Shown in pieces: positions 8,846-18,497 of a DNA stretch of 64,000 bases (position 1 is its first letter; each line of letters starts with the position of its first letter). Below the pieces are notes generated by a model. It was given only the letters and a program-made list of their open reading frames with translations, did no database searches and was not told the DNA's origin. A program made the position numbers and the translations under genes. This DNA is from an uncultured Bacteroidales bacterium (GTDB lineage: Bacteria; Bacteroidota; Bacteroidia; Bacteroidales; Muribaculaceae): assembly GCA_958418815.1 (NCBI GenBank), contig CATZGB010000012.1, positions 10,890 to 74,889 of the forward strand, given 5' to 3'.

Positions 8846-10348
8846 TCAGGATGGCAGTTCGCCGGGATATTCCTCAAGCGACTGCGGCTTGTTGGCGAGA
8901 AGCACCGACGCGAAAGCCATCGCCCCGATCAGGATTCCCGGGAAGTTGAACCAGGAGTCGAAGCCGCCGACACCGTAAAGCATCAGCACTATGGCAACGT
9001 TGGTGTAGTACTTGGCGTAGCGCATACCGCGCAGTATGCGGCATATGCCGAATATGAATCCGAACCATACGGCCAGGCCGATGAATCCAAGGGTGAGGAA
9101 CTCCTTCACCTGGGTGATTTCCACATTGTTGACCGCCTGGTATTTGAATTCGGGGTTGGCCACCAGCTCATTCTCCACGATCAGGAATGGAATCTTCGTG
9201 TCGGGGTCGACAAACCCGAAGCCGGTCCATTCGCGCCCCACCGAGAAGATGTATTCCAGCGAGGGAATGGCCTGGGCCATACGCCCGGTGCCGGCCTCGG
9301 CGAGGTCTTCGTCATCCTCGGCCTCGCTGAGGTCGAAAAACTGGTTTATCGTCGAGGATATTCGCATCGTCGACTGCTCGTTCTCGGCGCTGTAGCCCAT
9401 GGCATCGTCGACGAAATAGAGTCCGGCGAAGACAGCCGCCGCGATGATTCCATAAAGCGCATAGCGTTTCATAGAGCCTTGGGCGAGGATAAAGCCTATG
9501 ACGAGGCTGAAGAGGATGGTGGATGTGCGCGACGCACACATGGCCCCACCCACCAGCAGCCACTGCCACCATCTGAGCTTGTAATACTTGGCCATAGGGT
9601 AAAGCAGCAGCGCGAACGAATACAGCCCCGGTGGATATTTGCGTGGAATCCAGCCTGTCGGCCCGTAGATGATGGGATGGTTCCACAACGACAGAGTCCC
9701 CTCGTAGTTGATCCAGGAGCAGGGGACAAACAGCCATCCCCTCACCACAAAGCCGTCAAGGATGTAGAACACACACATTATCATCATGAAGGAGAAGACG
9801 GTGTTCCAGAAGCGGTGCATGTCAAACCCTTCACCGGAAAAAGCCAGCAACGGAATGGCGAAGAAACAGAAGGAGAGATACAAAAGCATCGGGCGCAGCT
9901 GGGTGTAGAGGCTCTCAACACCGTACAGCACACACATCCCGACTGTCAGGACGGCGAAAACACCATAGGCGATGATTGTCTGCTTGACCGGCGCTGACTT
10001 GCGCAGGACACACATGGACAGAATCGCGAACGGCACCATAAAGAACATGTGGTTGACTCCCCACTGGTATTTCGGCTCGGTCAGCGCGTAGCCACCGAGG
10101 GTCAGCATCAGCATGAAGACAAACGCCTCGCGGTTGACCTTGAATGCCCTCAGCAGCAGTATCACCACAAGCAGGTTGCCCAGCGGCATGGCCAGCCCTG
10201 TCAGCGACAGGGAGAGCATGAAGATGACATTCCAGACCCACTCCGACGGCGACACGCTGAAATACACCTTTCCCCTCGAGGCCGCCCGGGGGGCCTGGGG
10301 GGAAAGCGTGGAATCTGCGTTTCGGTTCAGAGAGAGGGATTCAGTCAT
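8846..10348 (-). CDS. O-antigen/exopolysaccharide polymerase-ligase (Wzy-like)
   Basis: Protein of 500 residues with about eleven membrane segments and one long non-membrane stretch (about 300-395), the usual layout of Wzy/WaaL-type proteins. The N-terminal 35 residues are polar and cytoplasmic. Its ATG overlaps the stop of the Wzc gene (ATGA at 10345-10348), so translation is probably coupled. Sequence conservation in this class is low, so polymerase versus ligase cannot be decided; its place between Wzc and Wzx favours polymerase. Confidence 0.8.
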   Translation of the reverse strand: MTESLSLNRNADSTLSPQAPRAASRGKVYFSVSPSEWVWNVIFMLSLSLTGLAMPLGNLLVVILLLRAFKVNREAFVFMLMLTLGGYALTEPKYQWGVNHMFFMVPFAILSMCVLRKSAPVKQTIIAYGVFAVLTVGMCVLYGVESLYTQLRPMLLYLSFCFFAIPLLAFSGEGFDMHRFWNTVFSFMMIMCVFYILDGFVVRGWLFVPCSWINYEGTLSLWNHPIIYGPTGWIPRKYPPGLYSFALLLYPMAKYYKLRWWQWLLVGGAMCASRTSTILFSLVIGFILAQGSMKRYALYGIIAAAVFAGLYFVDDAMGYSAENEQSTMRISSTINQFFDLSEAEDDEDLAEAGTGRMAQAIPSLEYIFSVGREWTGFGFVDPDTKIPFLIVENELVANPEFKYQAVNNVEITQVKEFLTLGFIGLAVWFGFIFGICRILRGMRYAKYYTNVAIVLMLYGVGGFDSWFNFPGILIGAMAFASVLLANKPQSLEEYPGELPS

Positions 10349-12714
10349 TTGGCAAACAGCCCTTTGAGTTTTCCGAAAAAGCCTTTCTTGCGGGAGGGGG
10401 CGTGTTTGCCGTGATCCTCCACCGACCCGTAGCCATAGCCATAACCCTGGGTGGCGGTGGTGCCGTTGACGATGACATTCATCTTGGGCATGCGGCCCTC
10501 CTCATATATGGAGTTGATGAAATTCAGGTCGCGGAAGCGGGTCACACCGATGCGGGTGACGTAGATGGTGGTGTCGGCGAAGTCGGCCACCGAAAGCGAG
10601 TCGCTGACCATGCCCACCGGAGCGGAGTCGACAATCACATAGTCGTAATCCCTGCGGGCCTCCTCAAAGAAATCCTTGAGGCGCGGCTCAAGCAGCAGCT
10701 CGGCGGGGTTGGGAGGTATGATGCCGGCGACTACCACATCCAGCCCTTTCACCTCCTTGACATGCTGCACCACGTCACGGAACGAAATCTCAGGCCGCAG
10801 CAGATAGTTGGTCAGGCCGGGATGGTCGGCGGGGAGGTCGAGGTAGGCGGCGAGCATGGGCTTGCGGATGTCGAGCCCGACAAGCAGCACCTTCTTTCCC
10901 TGGAGGGCCAGGGCGGCGGCGGTGTTTATTGAGATGAACGACTTTCCTTCGCCTGACTGCGACGATGTCACCATCACAACCTTGTGGCCTTGCCCCTTGA
11001 GGACAAACTGCAGGTTGGTGCGGACGAGCTTGAACAGCTCCACTGTCGACGATGTGCTGTTGGGGGTCACCACGAGGCTGTTGCCCGAGCGGGAAGTGGA
11101 AATCTCGCCCAGCACCGTCGGGTCGAGCTGACTCTCGATTTCGGCGCGGGTCTCAGGCTTGCCACGCAGCAGCTTGCGGGTGTAAAGGAAGATGACAGGC
11201 AGCATCAGGCCGATGATGAACGCGATGGCCAGCAGCTTCATCTTGCCCATGGAGACAGGCTCGGAGGGGACAAACGCCGGGTCGACCACGACCCCTTTCG
11301 ACACCGCGTTGGCCAGCATCACGGCTGTCTCCTCGCGCTTCTCAAGCAACAGCAGGTAAAGCGACTGCTTGATTTTCTGGTCACGTTTGAGGTCGACAAT
11401 CTGGCGTTCCTGACCCGGCAGGTTGCCGAGCGTCGACTGGGTCTGCCCCATCTTGGCGCGCAGCTCCTTGACCACAGCCAGGGTGTTGTCGTAATTCTTG
11501 GCCAGCGACACGGCGATGTTGCCGCGCATGGCGTCAAGCTGCTTCTCGAGGTTCTTCACCTGGAGGTTCTCCTCCTTGGCTCCGCTCATAAGCTGCAGTC
11601 TCTTGACCGCCACATCATTGTAAGCGTTGATGAGGGCATTAACGCCAGTGGCCGACTCATCGGTGGCCGTGAAGGGAATCATGGCGTACTCATTGTCGGG
11701 CGAGGCGATGAAATCCCGTGCGATACGCGCGATTTCCAACTGGCTCTCCGCCTCGAAAAGCCGTTTCGCGATCTCACCCTTCATGGTGAGGCCATATTGC
11801 GCGTCAGCCTCAAGCTCGGTGATGCGGTTGTTTTCCTTGAACGACTGCAGGCCCCCCTCTATCCCGGCGAGATCCGCCGCGATTTCCTTGATGCGGCGGT
11901 CGAGGAACTGCAGGGTCTTTGTCGACTGGTTGTTCTTGGTCTCGATGACACGCTCGTCATATTTGGCCATGACGGTGTTGAGCAGCTTCTTGCCGAACTC
12001 GGGGTCGTCGGTCGGATAGACCAGCTGTATCACATGGGTCTTCTTGTTGGCGATGTAGGCCGAGATGTTCTCGTCGAGATCCTCGGCGGCTCCGTCATAT
12101 CCCTTCACCACAAACAGGGCCTTGTAAGGCTCGCCGGCCACGAAATCCTTCGTGGGGGTCAGCACAAACGCGCCGAAGTCGGTCTTGACCTCCAGCGGCA
12201 GGGTGGCATCCTCGATTGTCGCCAGCTTGGTCCGGTTTGGCCCTATCACTTTCACCTTGGCGCGCCCCTTGTCATTGACCTTCAGGTTGAAATAGAGCGT
12301 CACCTTGGTGGTGTCGGCAAACTGCGGGGGCACAAGGATATCGATCGGATAGTCCTCCACCATGGTCACCTTCTCCAGGAAAGCAGGCTTGAAGACGCGC
12401 TTGCGGTCGAGGCCCAGCTCACGGGCAACACTGGCGTAGAGCGAGTGGGAACTGAGGATGAAAATCTCGTCGTCGACATAGTTAGTGGCGCCGAAAAGGC
12501 CCCCCAGGCTCAGGGCCGACATCGGGTCATTGTCGCCGGTGTCGATAAGCACGTTGGCCGTGACCTCGTAGACCGGACGATGGATTTTGGCCCAGAAGAG
12601 GGCGAGGGCGCAACACGCGGCCACAGATATGCCGAAGAGATACCATTTGGACTTGTATTGCTGTATGAGGGCGCTGATGTCTATGATGTCGGAACTGCGT
12701 TTTTTCTTTTCCAT
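10345..12714 (-). CDS. Wzc-type polysaccharide co-polymerase with tyrosine autokinase domain
   Basis: Protein of 789 residues. An N-terminal membrane helix (about 22-42) leads into a Wzz/GumC periplasmic domain with long coiled coils (about 260-480), then a second helix (about 500-520) and a cytoplasmic BY-kinase. Walker A is SSQSGEGKS (K591), the A' motif is VLLVGLDIRKP (D615), and Walker B is DYVIVDSAP. The C-terminus has only a small Tyr cluster (GYGYGYG) followed by a Lys-rich tail, fewer Tyr than the classic E. coli tail. It controls chain length and export with the Wza gene encoded 53 bp upstream. Confidence 0.94.
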   Translation of the reverse strand: MEKKKRSSDIIDISALIQQYKSKWYLFGISVAACCALALFWAKIHRPVYEVTANVLIDTGDNDPMSALSLGGLFGATNYVDDEIFILSSHSLYASVARELGLDRKRVFKPAFLEKVTMVEDYPIDILVPPQFADTTKVTLYFNLKVNDKGRAKVKVIGPNRTKLATIEDATLPLEVKTDFGAFVLTPTKDFVAGEPYKALFVVKGYDGAAEDLDENISAYIANKKTHVIQLVYPTDDPEFGKKLLNTVMAKYDERVIETKNNQSTKTLQFLDRRIKEIAADLAGIEGGLQSFKENNRITELEADAQYGLTMKGEIAKRLFEAESQLEIARIARDFIASPDNEYAMIPFTATDESATGVNALINAYNDVAVKRLQLMSGAKEENLQVKNLEKQLDAMRGNIAVSLAKNYDNTLAVVKELRAKMGQTQSTLGNLPGQERQIVDLKRDQKIKQSLYLLLLEKREETAVMLANAVSKGVVVDPAFVPSEPVSMGKMKLLAIAFIIGLMLPVIFLYTRKLLRGKPETRAEIESQLDPTVLGEISTSRSGNSLVVTPNSTSSTVELFKLVRTNLQFVLKGQGHKVVMVTSSQSGEGKSFISINTAAALALQGKKVLLVGLDIRKPMLAAYLDLPADHPGLTNYLLRPEISFRDVVQHVKEVKGLDVVVAGIIPPNPAELLLEPRLKDFFEEARRDYDYVIVDSAPVGMVSDSLSVADFADTTIYVTRIGVTRFRDLNFINSIYEEGRMPKMNVIVNGTTATQGYGYGYGSVEDHGKHAPSRKKGFFGKLKGLFAK

Positions 12715-12767
12715 TGCGTGAGGAAATCGGTTAAGCTTGCCGTGGGGCGTGTGACAGGGTCAGTGGT

Positions 12768-13580
12768 TCATTTCACCGCGAGGGCTATTATCAGCGACGC
12801 GATCACCGAGGAGGCGCTGACGACGGTCGATATCATCGACAGTTTGTAGCTCTTGTTGGAGTCATACTTGGCATTGCCTTCCCTGACCTTGTTGGGCTTG
12901 ACGTAGATGTAATCGTTGGGTTGAAGATAATAATATTCCGAAGTAAGGAGGTCGGAAGATGTTATGTCGAGCAAAACCCGCTTCTGGTTGCCGTTCTCCT
13001 CGCGGATGAGCAACACATCCTGGCGCTCCCCGTAAGGGGTCATGTCGCCGGCGTCGGCCAGCGCGTCGAGGATGGTGTAGCGGTTGGTGTTGACCAGGAT
13101 GGCTCCCGGACGGTTGACCTCGCCCAGCACGTTGACACGGTAGTTGAGCAGCCTGACGGAGACCGTCGGATCCTCCACCCACTTTGAGATCCGCGACTTG
13201 AGGTCATCCTGGAGCTGCTCGGTGGTCATCCCGGCCACATGCAGTGTGCCGAGCTGCGGGAAGCTGATGTCGCCCTTGGTGTTGACAATATATGTCAGCT
13301 GGCGGGGAGACTGGTAAATATTGAGGTCTTTCTGGGTTGCGGGGTTGGTGGAGGGGAGGTTGAAATGGGCTGTGGCGGCAGCCTCCGAGGAGGTCACGGT
13401 GATGAACAGCTCATCATCGGGAGCTATCTTGATTGGCTCCACGGGGGGCAGTTTCACTACCTCTGTCTCCGATGTGATGTCGCGGAAATAAGCGAGGTTG
13501 CTCTTCGACGAACTGCAAGAGCCGAGAAGCATAAGGGCGGCCCCGGCCACCATCGCAAGTAAATATATGCGGAAATTCAT
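12768..13580 (-). CDS. Wza-type outer-membrane polysaccharide export lipoprotein
   Basis: Protein of 270 residues with a lipoprotein signal (LMLLGSC, Cys22). It contains the Poly_export domain (about 55-135: IAPDDELFITVTSSE and GDISFPQLGTLHVAGMTTEQ), an SLBB-like domain (about 148-235: YRVNVLGEVNRPGAI and ILDALADAGDMTPYGERQDV) and a C-terminal hydrophobic helix (about 246-268) that would form the outer-membrane barrel. It forms the export channel with the Wzc protein encoded next. It is the first gene of the Wza-Wzc-Wzy-Wzx operon. Confidence 0.94.
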   Translation of the reverse strand: MNFRIYLLAMVAGAALMLLGSCSSSKSNLAYFRDITSETEVVKLPPVEPIKIAPDDELFITVTSSEAAATAHFNLPSTNPATQKDLNIYQSPRQLTYIVNTKGDISFPQLGTLHVAGMTTEQLQDDLKSRISKWVEDPTVSVRLLNYRVNVLGEVNRPGAILVNTNRYTILDALADAGDMTPYGERQDVLLIREENGNQKRVLLDITSSDLLTSEYYYLQPNDYIYVKPNKVREGNAKYDSNKSYKLSMISTVVSASSVIASLIIALAVK

Positions 13581-13640
13581 TTCAGGAATCAGTACAACAT
13601 TGGTTCAATAAGTTTAACGCATTTTTGTCATTAATATTAT

Positions 13641-13677
13641 ACGCCCCCTCCCTTTTTTGAATTCAGGCAGGGGGCGT
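13641..13677 (-). terminator. Hairpin after DUF4332 gene
   Basis: ACGCCCCCT (13641-13649) pairs with AGGGGGCGT (13669-13677) across a 19-nt loop. It is 48 bp past the DUF4332 stop and about 60 bp before the Wza start, separating the two minus-strand units. Confidence 0.55.
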
Positions 13678-13724
13678 TGCGGGTCCAGCCAGGATTAACG
13701 ACTGGGCATCAACCGTTTGAGATG

Positions 13725-14132
13725 TCAGTAGGTTACCATAGGGGGCAATTCCTTGGCCTGGGCTACCATCTTCTCCACCTCAGATTCGGAGGGGACGCGG
13801 TTGCACAGCCCCTTCTGGCTGTTCACCTCGACGAGGCGTGCATGGAGGTTGGCCGCGACGCGGTGGCGCAGCTCTTTGACGGTGTCGACACCCGAAGCCT
13901 CAAGCAGTTCGGCGAACTGGCCTGCCACCCCCTTTATGCGGAACAGGTCGGCGTGGTTGACCCATTTCAGCACCAGTTTCGGGGATATTCCGGTGGCCTC
14001 GGCGATTTCCTCCCTCCATTTGGGTATGGCCCCCTGGGCGAGGAGCTGCTCGGTGGTGTCTATCCCTATCTGGCGCAGTTTGTCGGCATAAGCTTTTCCT
14101 ATGCCCTCGATTTCTTCAATGTCGTAAGCCAT
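13725..14132 (-). CDS. DUF4332 helix-hairpin-helix protein
   Basis: Protein of 135 residues starting MAYDIEEIEGIGKAYADKL, which is a helix-hairpin-helix (EGIGKAYADKLRQIGI). A second, related unit begins at about residue 62 (FRIKGVAGQFAELLEASGVDTV). This two-unit layout is DUF4332. Such proteins are suspected DNA-binding or scaffold proteins, but function is not established. It stands alone with hairpins on both sides (13641-13677 and 14177-14209) and no functional link to the flanking operons is visible. Confidence 0.88.
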   Translation of the reverse strand: MAYDIEEIEGIGKAYADKLRQIGIDTTEQLLAQGAIPKWREEIAEATGISPKLVLKWVNHADLFRIKGVAGQFAELLEASGVDTVKELRHRVAANLHARLVEVNSQKGLCNRVPSESEVEKMVAQAKELPPMVTY

Positions 14133-14176
14133 GGCAATGTTGTTTTACAGGTTTGTTCTTCATAGAAAACAAACAG

Positions 14177-14209
14177 CCCGCCGGGTTGGTTCTGGCCAAC
14201 CGCGGCGGG
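14177..14209. repeat. Imperfect hairpin upstream of DUF4332
   Basis: CCCGCCGGGTTGG (14177-14189) pairs imperfectly with CCAACCGCGGCGGG (14196-14209) around a short loop. It lies between the fructokinase 3' end and the DUF4332 start, inside the untranslated leader or promoter region of DUF4332. Role unknown. Confidence 0.45.
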
Positions 14210-14298
14210 AGTACTGTGTGGGAGGGAGGATGACGCGCCGTGTGGAGTCACAGCGCGCCATATCATCGTGTCTTATGCAGGAGATATGATGAAAAAGG

Positions 14299-15177
14299 TC
14301 ATTCGGTGAGTTCCTTGGGAAGGATGGGCATGGCCCCCTTGTGGGTGCAGACGAATGCCGAGGTGGCCACTGCCTTGCTATGAGCCTCGGTCACGGGCAA
14401 TCCCTTGAGGATGCTGGCGATGAAAGCGGCGGTGAAGGAGTCGCCCGCGCCCACGGTATCGGCCACCTCCACCTTGGGTGTGGGCTGGAACGACACGTTG
14501 CCGGGGGTGAAGACATAGCTGCCGTTGATGCCGCAGGTGAGGATGAGCATCTTCAGGTTGTATTTGCCAAGCAGAATCCAGCACTTGTCCTGCAGGTCGA
14601 TGCCGGGATAGCCAAACATGCGGCTCACCGTGATAAGCTCCTCATCGTTTATCTTGAGGATGTTGCAGCGCGTCATCGAGTTGCAGAGAATCTCCTTGGT
14701 GTAGAATCCCTGGCGGAGGTTGACATCAAACACCACGAGGCGGTCATCACCCTGGGGCATGGCGTCGAGGAAACGGTTGATGGTGTTGCGCGACACCACG
14801 TTGCGCTGGGCCAGCGAACCGAAGCAGACAGCCTTGGTGCGCTCGGCCAGCTGTTCGAGGCGCGCCGTGTAGGGGATGTTGTCCCATGCCACATTCTCCT
14901 TGATTTCATACTGGGGCACTCCGGCGGGGTCGATTTCTACCTGCACCGTGCCTGTCGGATAAGGCACCTCCTCGATGAGATGGTTGAGACCCTTGGAGGT
15001 GAAGTTCTCCAGTATCTCCTTCCCGAGCGGATCTCCACCCACCGCGCTGACCACGCAGCTGGGAAGCCCGAACTGCGACACATGGTAAGCGAAGTTTGCG
15101 GGCGCGCCGCCGATTTTCTTTCCTTCGGGAAGAACGTCCCAAAGGGCCTCCCCCATTCCTACTACGATGTCTTTCAT
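14299..15177 (-). CDS. PfkB-family fructokinase of the fructan locus
   Basis: Protein of 292 residues. PfkB signature 1 is GGAPANFAYHVSQFG (about 22-36), and the catalytic block DTVGAGDSF places the base at D246. It phosphorylates free fructose with ATP in the cytoplasm. It is third in the minus-strand operon GH32-MFS-kinase, 34 bp after the MFS gene, the same gene set as in the B. thetaiotaomicron levan locus. Another hexose cannot be excluded from sequence, but the context argues for fructose. Confidence 0.92.
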   Translation of the reverse strand: MKDIVVGMGEALWDVLPEGKKIGGAPANFAYHVSQFGLPSCVVSAVGGDPLGKEILENFTSKGLNHLIEEVPYPTGTVQVEIDPAGVPQYEIKENVAWDNIPYTARLEQLAERTKAVCFGSLAQRNVVSRNTINRFLDAMPQGDDRLVVFDVNLRQGFYTKEILCNSMTRCNILKINDEELITVSRMFGYPGIDLQDKCWILLGKYNLKMLILTCGINGSYVFTPGNVSFQPTPKVEVADTVGAGDSFTAAFIASILKGLPVTEAHSKAVATSAFVCTHKGAMPILPKELTE

Positions 15178-15211
15178 GACAGTGTTATATGGTTTTATGT
15201 TGGTTGTTTGA

Positions 15212-16402
15212 TTATCTGGCGGTCTTGATTTTCAATGTGTAATAGAGCAGGTAGACCACACCCAGCCCCATCACGGCGACCGCACCGGCCTGCGCGCCGA
15301 TAGCGTCGGCGGCGTAACCCATGGCCAGCGGGAAGACGGTGCCTCCGAAGAGCCCCATGATCATGAGGCCGGAGACCTCATTCTTCTCCGAGGGGGAGGC
15401 GTTGAGGGCCTGGGCGAAAATCACCGAGAAGATGTTGGAGTTGCCGAAGCCCACCATAGCGATGCCGACATAAATCAGGGCAAGCGATTCACCGGCCAGC
15501 AGCAGCCCCATGGCCACGAGCATCATCACCACGCTGATACCGAAGAAAATCCTGGGCGACATGACGCGGAGCAGGAACGCGCCGAGGAAACATCCGGCGG
15601 TGCGGAAGATGAAATACAGCCCTGTGGCGAAGCTCGCGTCTTCAAGCGGGAGGCCAAGACGCTCCATTATGATTTTGGGAGCGGTGGTGTTGGTGCCGAC
15701 ATCGATGCCGACGTGACACATGATGCCGATGAAGCAGAGCAGGATGAAGGGGCGGCCCAGAAGCTTGAGACACTCCATCACGCCCGATGCCTTGTCGGGA
15801 CGCTCCTCCTCGATGGGGGTGGCGGCCAGGGCCGACACCGACAGGAAGCTGACGATGGCGAAAATCACAAACATCGCCCTCCAGCCAAGCCCGAATGTGG
15901 GCAGGTAGGTGGTCGCTCCCCAGGCGGCGAGAATCGGGGCGAGGAACGAGGCGATGGCCTTTACAAACTGGCCGAAGGTCAGGGTCGAGGCGAGTTTGTC
16001 ATTGCTGATGAGGTTTGACACCAGCGGGTTGAGCGAGGTCTGCATTATGGCGTTGCCTATGCCAAGGAGCGAGAAAGCGGCCAGCATCGTGAAATAGCCG
16101 TCGCCGGTCAGGGGTATCACCAGCGAGAGGGCGGTGACTACGAGCGAAATCAACACCGTCTTCTTGCGGCCTATGCGGTTCATCAGCATTCCGGTCGGAA
16201 CCGAGAAGATCAGGAACCAGAAGAAGACCAGCGAGGGGAAGAGGTTGGCCTGAGAGTCGGTCAGGCCGAGGTCTTTCTGCACATAGTTGGAGGCGGTGCC
16301 GACAAGGTCGACAAAGCCCATGGCGAAGAAGCAGAGCATCACGGGAATGAACTGCATCAGGGAAGTTTTGCGTGTTGCGGTCATGGCTTTTGCGGATTCC
16401 AT
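15212..16402 (-). CDS. MFS sugar importer (FucP/FHS-like), probably fructose
   Basis: Protein of 396 residues with twelve membrane segments and the MFS loop MNRIGRKKTVL between helices 2 and 3. The opening MQFIPVMLCFFAMGFVDLVG resembles FHS (fucose/hexose:H+ symporter) members. An alternative start lies six codons in (MTATRK). It would bring fructose released in the periplasm across the inner membrane. It lies 31 bp after the GH32 gene and just before the fructokinase, which supports the substrate. Confidence 0.9.
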   Translation of the reverse strand: MESAKAMTATRKTSLMQFIPVMLCFFAMGFVDLVGTASNYVQKDLGLTDSQANLFPSLVFFWFLIFSVPTGMLMNRIGRKKTVLISLVVTALSLVIPLTGDGYFTMLAAFSLLGIGNAIMQTSLNPLVSNLISNDKLASTLTFGQFVKAIASFLAPILAAWGATTYLPTFGLGWRAMFVIFAIVSFLSVSALAATPIEEERPDKASGVMECLKLLGRPFILLCFIGIMCHVGIDVGTNTTAPKIIMERLGLPLEDASFATGLYFIFRTAGCFLGAFLLRVMSPRIFFGISVVMMLVAMGLLLAGESLALIYVGIAMVGFGNSNIFSVIFAQALNASPSEKNEVSGLMIMGLFGGTVFPLAMGYAADAIGAQAGAVAVMGLGVVYLLYYTLKIKTAR

Positions 16403-16433
16403 GGATTAATATTTTTCAAGGTCAGTTGTTTTC

Positions 16434-18272
16434 TTATTTTGAAGGGTTCAGCCCGAAGATGGCCAGGGAAGCCATGTCGGCCTTCCCCTGGGCGGAGACT
16501 GAGAGGGTGGTGTAAGGCTCCTGGGGGAACACGAGGTTGGTCATGGCCATCTGGCCGCCGTTGCCAAACACCTCCACAGAGCTGCGGTCAACGAATATCC
16601 TCAGCGAAAGCTTGTCGCCATCCGCCAGCACCGGAGCCACGGTCACTGCGGGGAAATCCTGGCTGAAATCAACCAGACCGCTTTCCCGGCGGTCAAACGC
16701 CAGGGTGCGCGCCGCCGCGTCGTAGGTCATCACCACCTTGTCTCCCTTGGCGTTTGACAGGGTCATCGTCACCTGGGACGCGCCTTTGGCCGCCAGGTCG
16801 AGGTCGATCTCGCAGATGCCGTCGTTGGCTGTGGGGAGGCGGTATTCGCGCGGCTTCGACGAGAGGGAGGTCTTGCCGGATTTCTTCACAACAGCCCCGC
16901 GCATCGCGTCAACCTCGGGCGAGGGGGCGGAAGCGAGATAAATCTGGCCGTCAGCGCCGGTGAAGAGGCTGACATCGCGGGGCAGCGTGTTGGCGCTGCG
17001 GAACTGCATTGTCGGCACCTCGGCGGCATACTGCCAGTTGCTCATCCAGCCGATTACCGTGCGGCGGTTGTCAGGCGCGTCGCTGAAAGAGACGGTCGCG
17101 TAGTGGTCCTTGCCGAAGTCCATCCATTTGGTGGGCACTTTCCCCTCGGCGTCGAGGTCGGGGGTGAAGACAGCCCCGTCGAAATCACCGACGAAATATT
17201 GTGTGGCGCTGCCGCCGAAGGGGCCGCCGGGGTTGAGATTGCAGAGAAGCACCCATTTTTTCTTGTCGGTACCGTCTACCGGAAGCTCAAACAGGTCGGG
17301 GCACTCCCATACGCCGTCCTGCGCGCCGAGTCCTTTGCCGAAAGCGCTGCGCAGAGTCCAGTCGCGCAGGTTGGGGGATGTGTAGACCAGCATCTCATGC
17401 TCGAGGGCATGGGCGAGCATCAGCACCCACTGGCCGGTAGGCTCGTGCCAGAACATGTTGGGGTCGCGGGCCTCGCTGTCGAGGGTTATCACCGGATTGC
17501 CGGCATACTTGACGAAAGTCTCGCCGCCGTCGGTGCTGTGGGCCATGCTCTGTATCTGGCTCGCGTCGGCCGATGTGTAGAGGGCCACTATGGCGTTTTC
17601 GCCGAATCCGGCGGTGTTCTTGGGGTCGAGCACGGCGCTTCCCGAGAAGATGGTGCCGAGGCCGTCGGGCAGTATGGCCGCGTCATGGTGGGTCCAGTTG
17701 ACCAGGTCGGTCGACGTGGAGCGTCCCCAGGTCATGTTCTGCCATTTCGACCCGTAGGGGTTCCACTGGTAGCAGAGGGTCCAGACACCGTCTTTGTAGA
17801 CCATACCGTTGGGGTCGTTCATCCAGCCGTAAAGCGGGGTGTGGTGAAAGGCCGGACGGTATTTCTCGCGGTTGGCGGTGTCAAACGTGTCGGCCAGCAC
17901 GAAGTTGCTCCAGCACGCGTCGTTGCTTGCCTCGCGCACCGATGTGCGCCCCTGCGAGGTGAGGATGTTCAACACCACGTTTTTCCCTTTGTAGGGGGTG
18001 AGGTCGAAGGGCACCATGTAATCGGTCTTCGACTTTGCCAGGCGCACATACATGGTGCGGTCAAGTTTGCCGTCGACAAGGATGTTTACCCTCGCGTCGT
18101 CGTTGGCTTCCTGCACTGGCATCAGCAGGTAACGGGCGTCGCCGTCGACCCTGACCAGGGTGTTGTTCACTCCGAGATGCTCCACCTTCACCCCGGGGGT
18201 GTCGGCCGAGACAGGCAGTGAGACGGCCGCGGCGGCCGCCAGGATTATTCCTTCTGATATGATTCTTTTCAT
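16434..18272 (-). CDS. Periplasmic GH32 beta-fructosidase
   Basis: Protein of 612 residues with a standard signal peptide (about 1-23, no lipobox) and an N-terminal beta-domain (about 28-130) common to Bacteroides GH32 enzymes. The five-bladed catalytic propeller has WMNDPNG (nucleophile D153), ARDPNMFW (D270) and WECPDLF (acid/base E323). The C-terminal beta-sandwich contains FVDRSSVEVF. All catalytic residues are canonical. It would be an exo-acting fructosidase releasing fructose from imported fructo-oligosaccharides. It is the first gene of the minus arm, divergent from the sensor gene. Confidence 0.95.
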   Translation of the reverse strand: MKRIISEGIILAAAAAVSLPVSADTPGVKVEHLGVNNTLVRVDGDARYLLMPVQEANDDARVNILVDGKLDRTMYVRLAKSKTDYMVPFDLTPYKGKNVVLNILTSQGRTSVREASNDACWSNFVLADTFDTANREKYRPAFHHTPLYGWMNDPNGMVYKDGVWTLCYQWNPYGSKWQNMTWGRSTSTDLVNWTHHDAAILPDGLGTIFSGSAVLDPKNTAGFGENAIVALYTSADASQIQSMAHSTDGGETFVKYAGNPVITLDSEARDPNMFWHEPTGQWVLMLAHALEHEMLVYTSPNLRDWTLRSAFGKGLGAQDGVWECPDLFELPVDGTDKKKWVLLCNLNPGGPFGGSATQYFVGDFDGAVFTPDLDAEGKVPTKWMDFGKDHYATVSFSDAPDNRRTVIGWMSNWQYAAEVPTMQFRSANTLPRDVSLFTGADGQIYLASAPSPEVDAMRGAVVKKSGKTSLSSKPREYRLPTANDGICEIDLDLAAKGASQVTMTLSNAKGDKVVMTYDAAARTLAFDRRESGLVDFSQDFPAVTVAPVLADGDKLSLRIFVDRSSVEVFGNGGQMAMTNLVFPQEPYTTLSVSAQGKADMASLAIFGLNPSK

Positions 18273-18309
18273 TGATATTGGATTTTCGAGGGGGAATGTT
18301 TTTCTGATG

Positions 18310-18377
18310 CAAAACTAATATATTATATGTAGGCTCTTGTATAAAAAACTCTGCAAATGGTGCGAAATATTCTGCAA
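18310..18377 (-). promoter_or_regulatory. GH32 operon promoter with candidate sensor half-sites
   Basis: On the minus strand a -7 box TAGTTTTG (18310-18317) lacks a good -33 TTTG. Upstream are two related half-sites 21 bp apart, TTGCAGAGTTTTTT (18343-18356) and TTGCAGAATATTTC (18364-18377). Similar sites occur in the same orientation before SusC (21424-21495). A weak -33 plus repeated half-sites two helical turns apart fits activation by an AraC-type regulator (inference). Confidence 0.55.
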
Positions 18378-18424
18378 TGCTGAAATTTTGCCACAGAATG
18401 CATTCTTTTTAATCGAAGTTTGGT

Positions 18425-18432
18425 TAACTTTG
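18425..18432 (+). promoter_or_regulatory. -7 box of the hybrid sensor gene
   Basis: TAACTTTG (18425-18432), about 65 bp before the ATG. No clear TTTG at 19-21 nt upstream. Confidence 0.45.
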
Positions 18433-18497
18433 TGGAGATTCTTACCTTAAACAAAGGATGATGGCGCAGGCCCACAGCCCCCATCATATACCGTCCT

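Noticed and set aside
8828..9997. Long plus-strand open frame (389 codons) opposite the polymerase
   Set aside because: Same mirror effect; the minus-strand product has eleven membrane helices and fits the operon.
10984..12849. A 621-codon open frame on the plus strand
   Set aside because: It is antisense to the Wzc gene, whose domains and motifs are complete. In GC-rich genes with strong third-position bias, long mirror frames are expected; the product is rich in His, Gly, Val and Arg with no recognisable domain.
13725..14132. DUF4332 protein as part of the fructan or polysaccharide operon
   Set aside because: Hairpins separate it on both sides and its helix-hairpin-helix content gives no link to either pathway.
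17103..18221. Plus-strand open frame (372 codons) opposite the GH32 gene
   Set aside because: The minus strand encodes a GH32 with all catalytic residues; the plus frame has no signal, motif or promoter.
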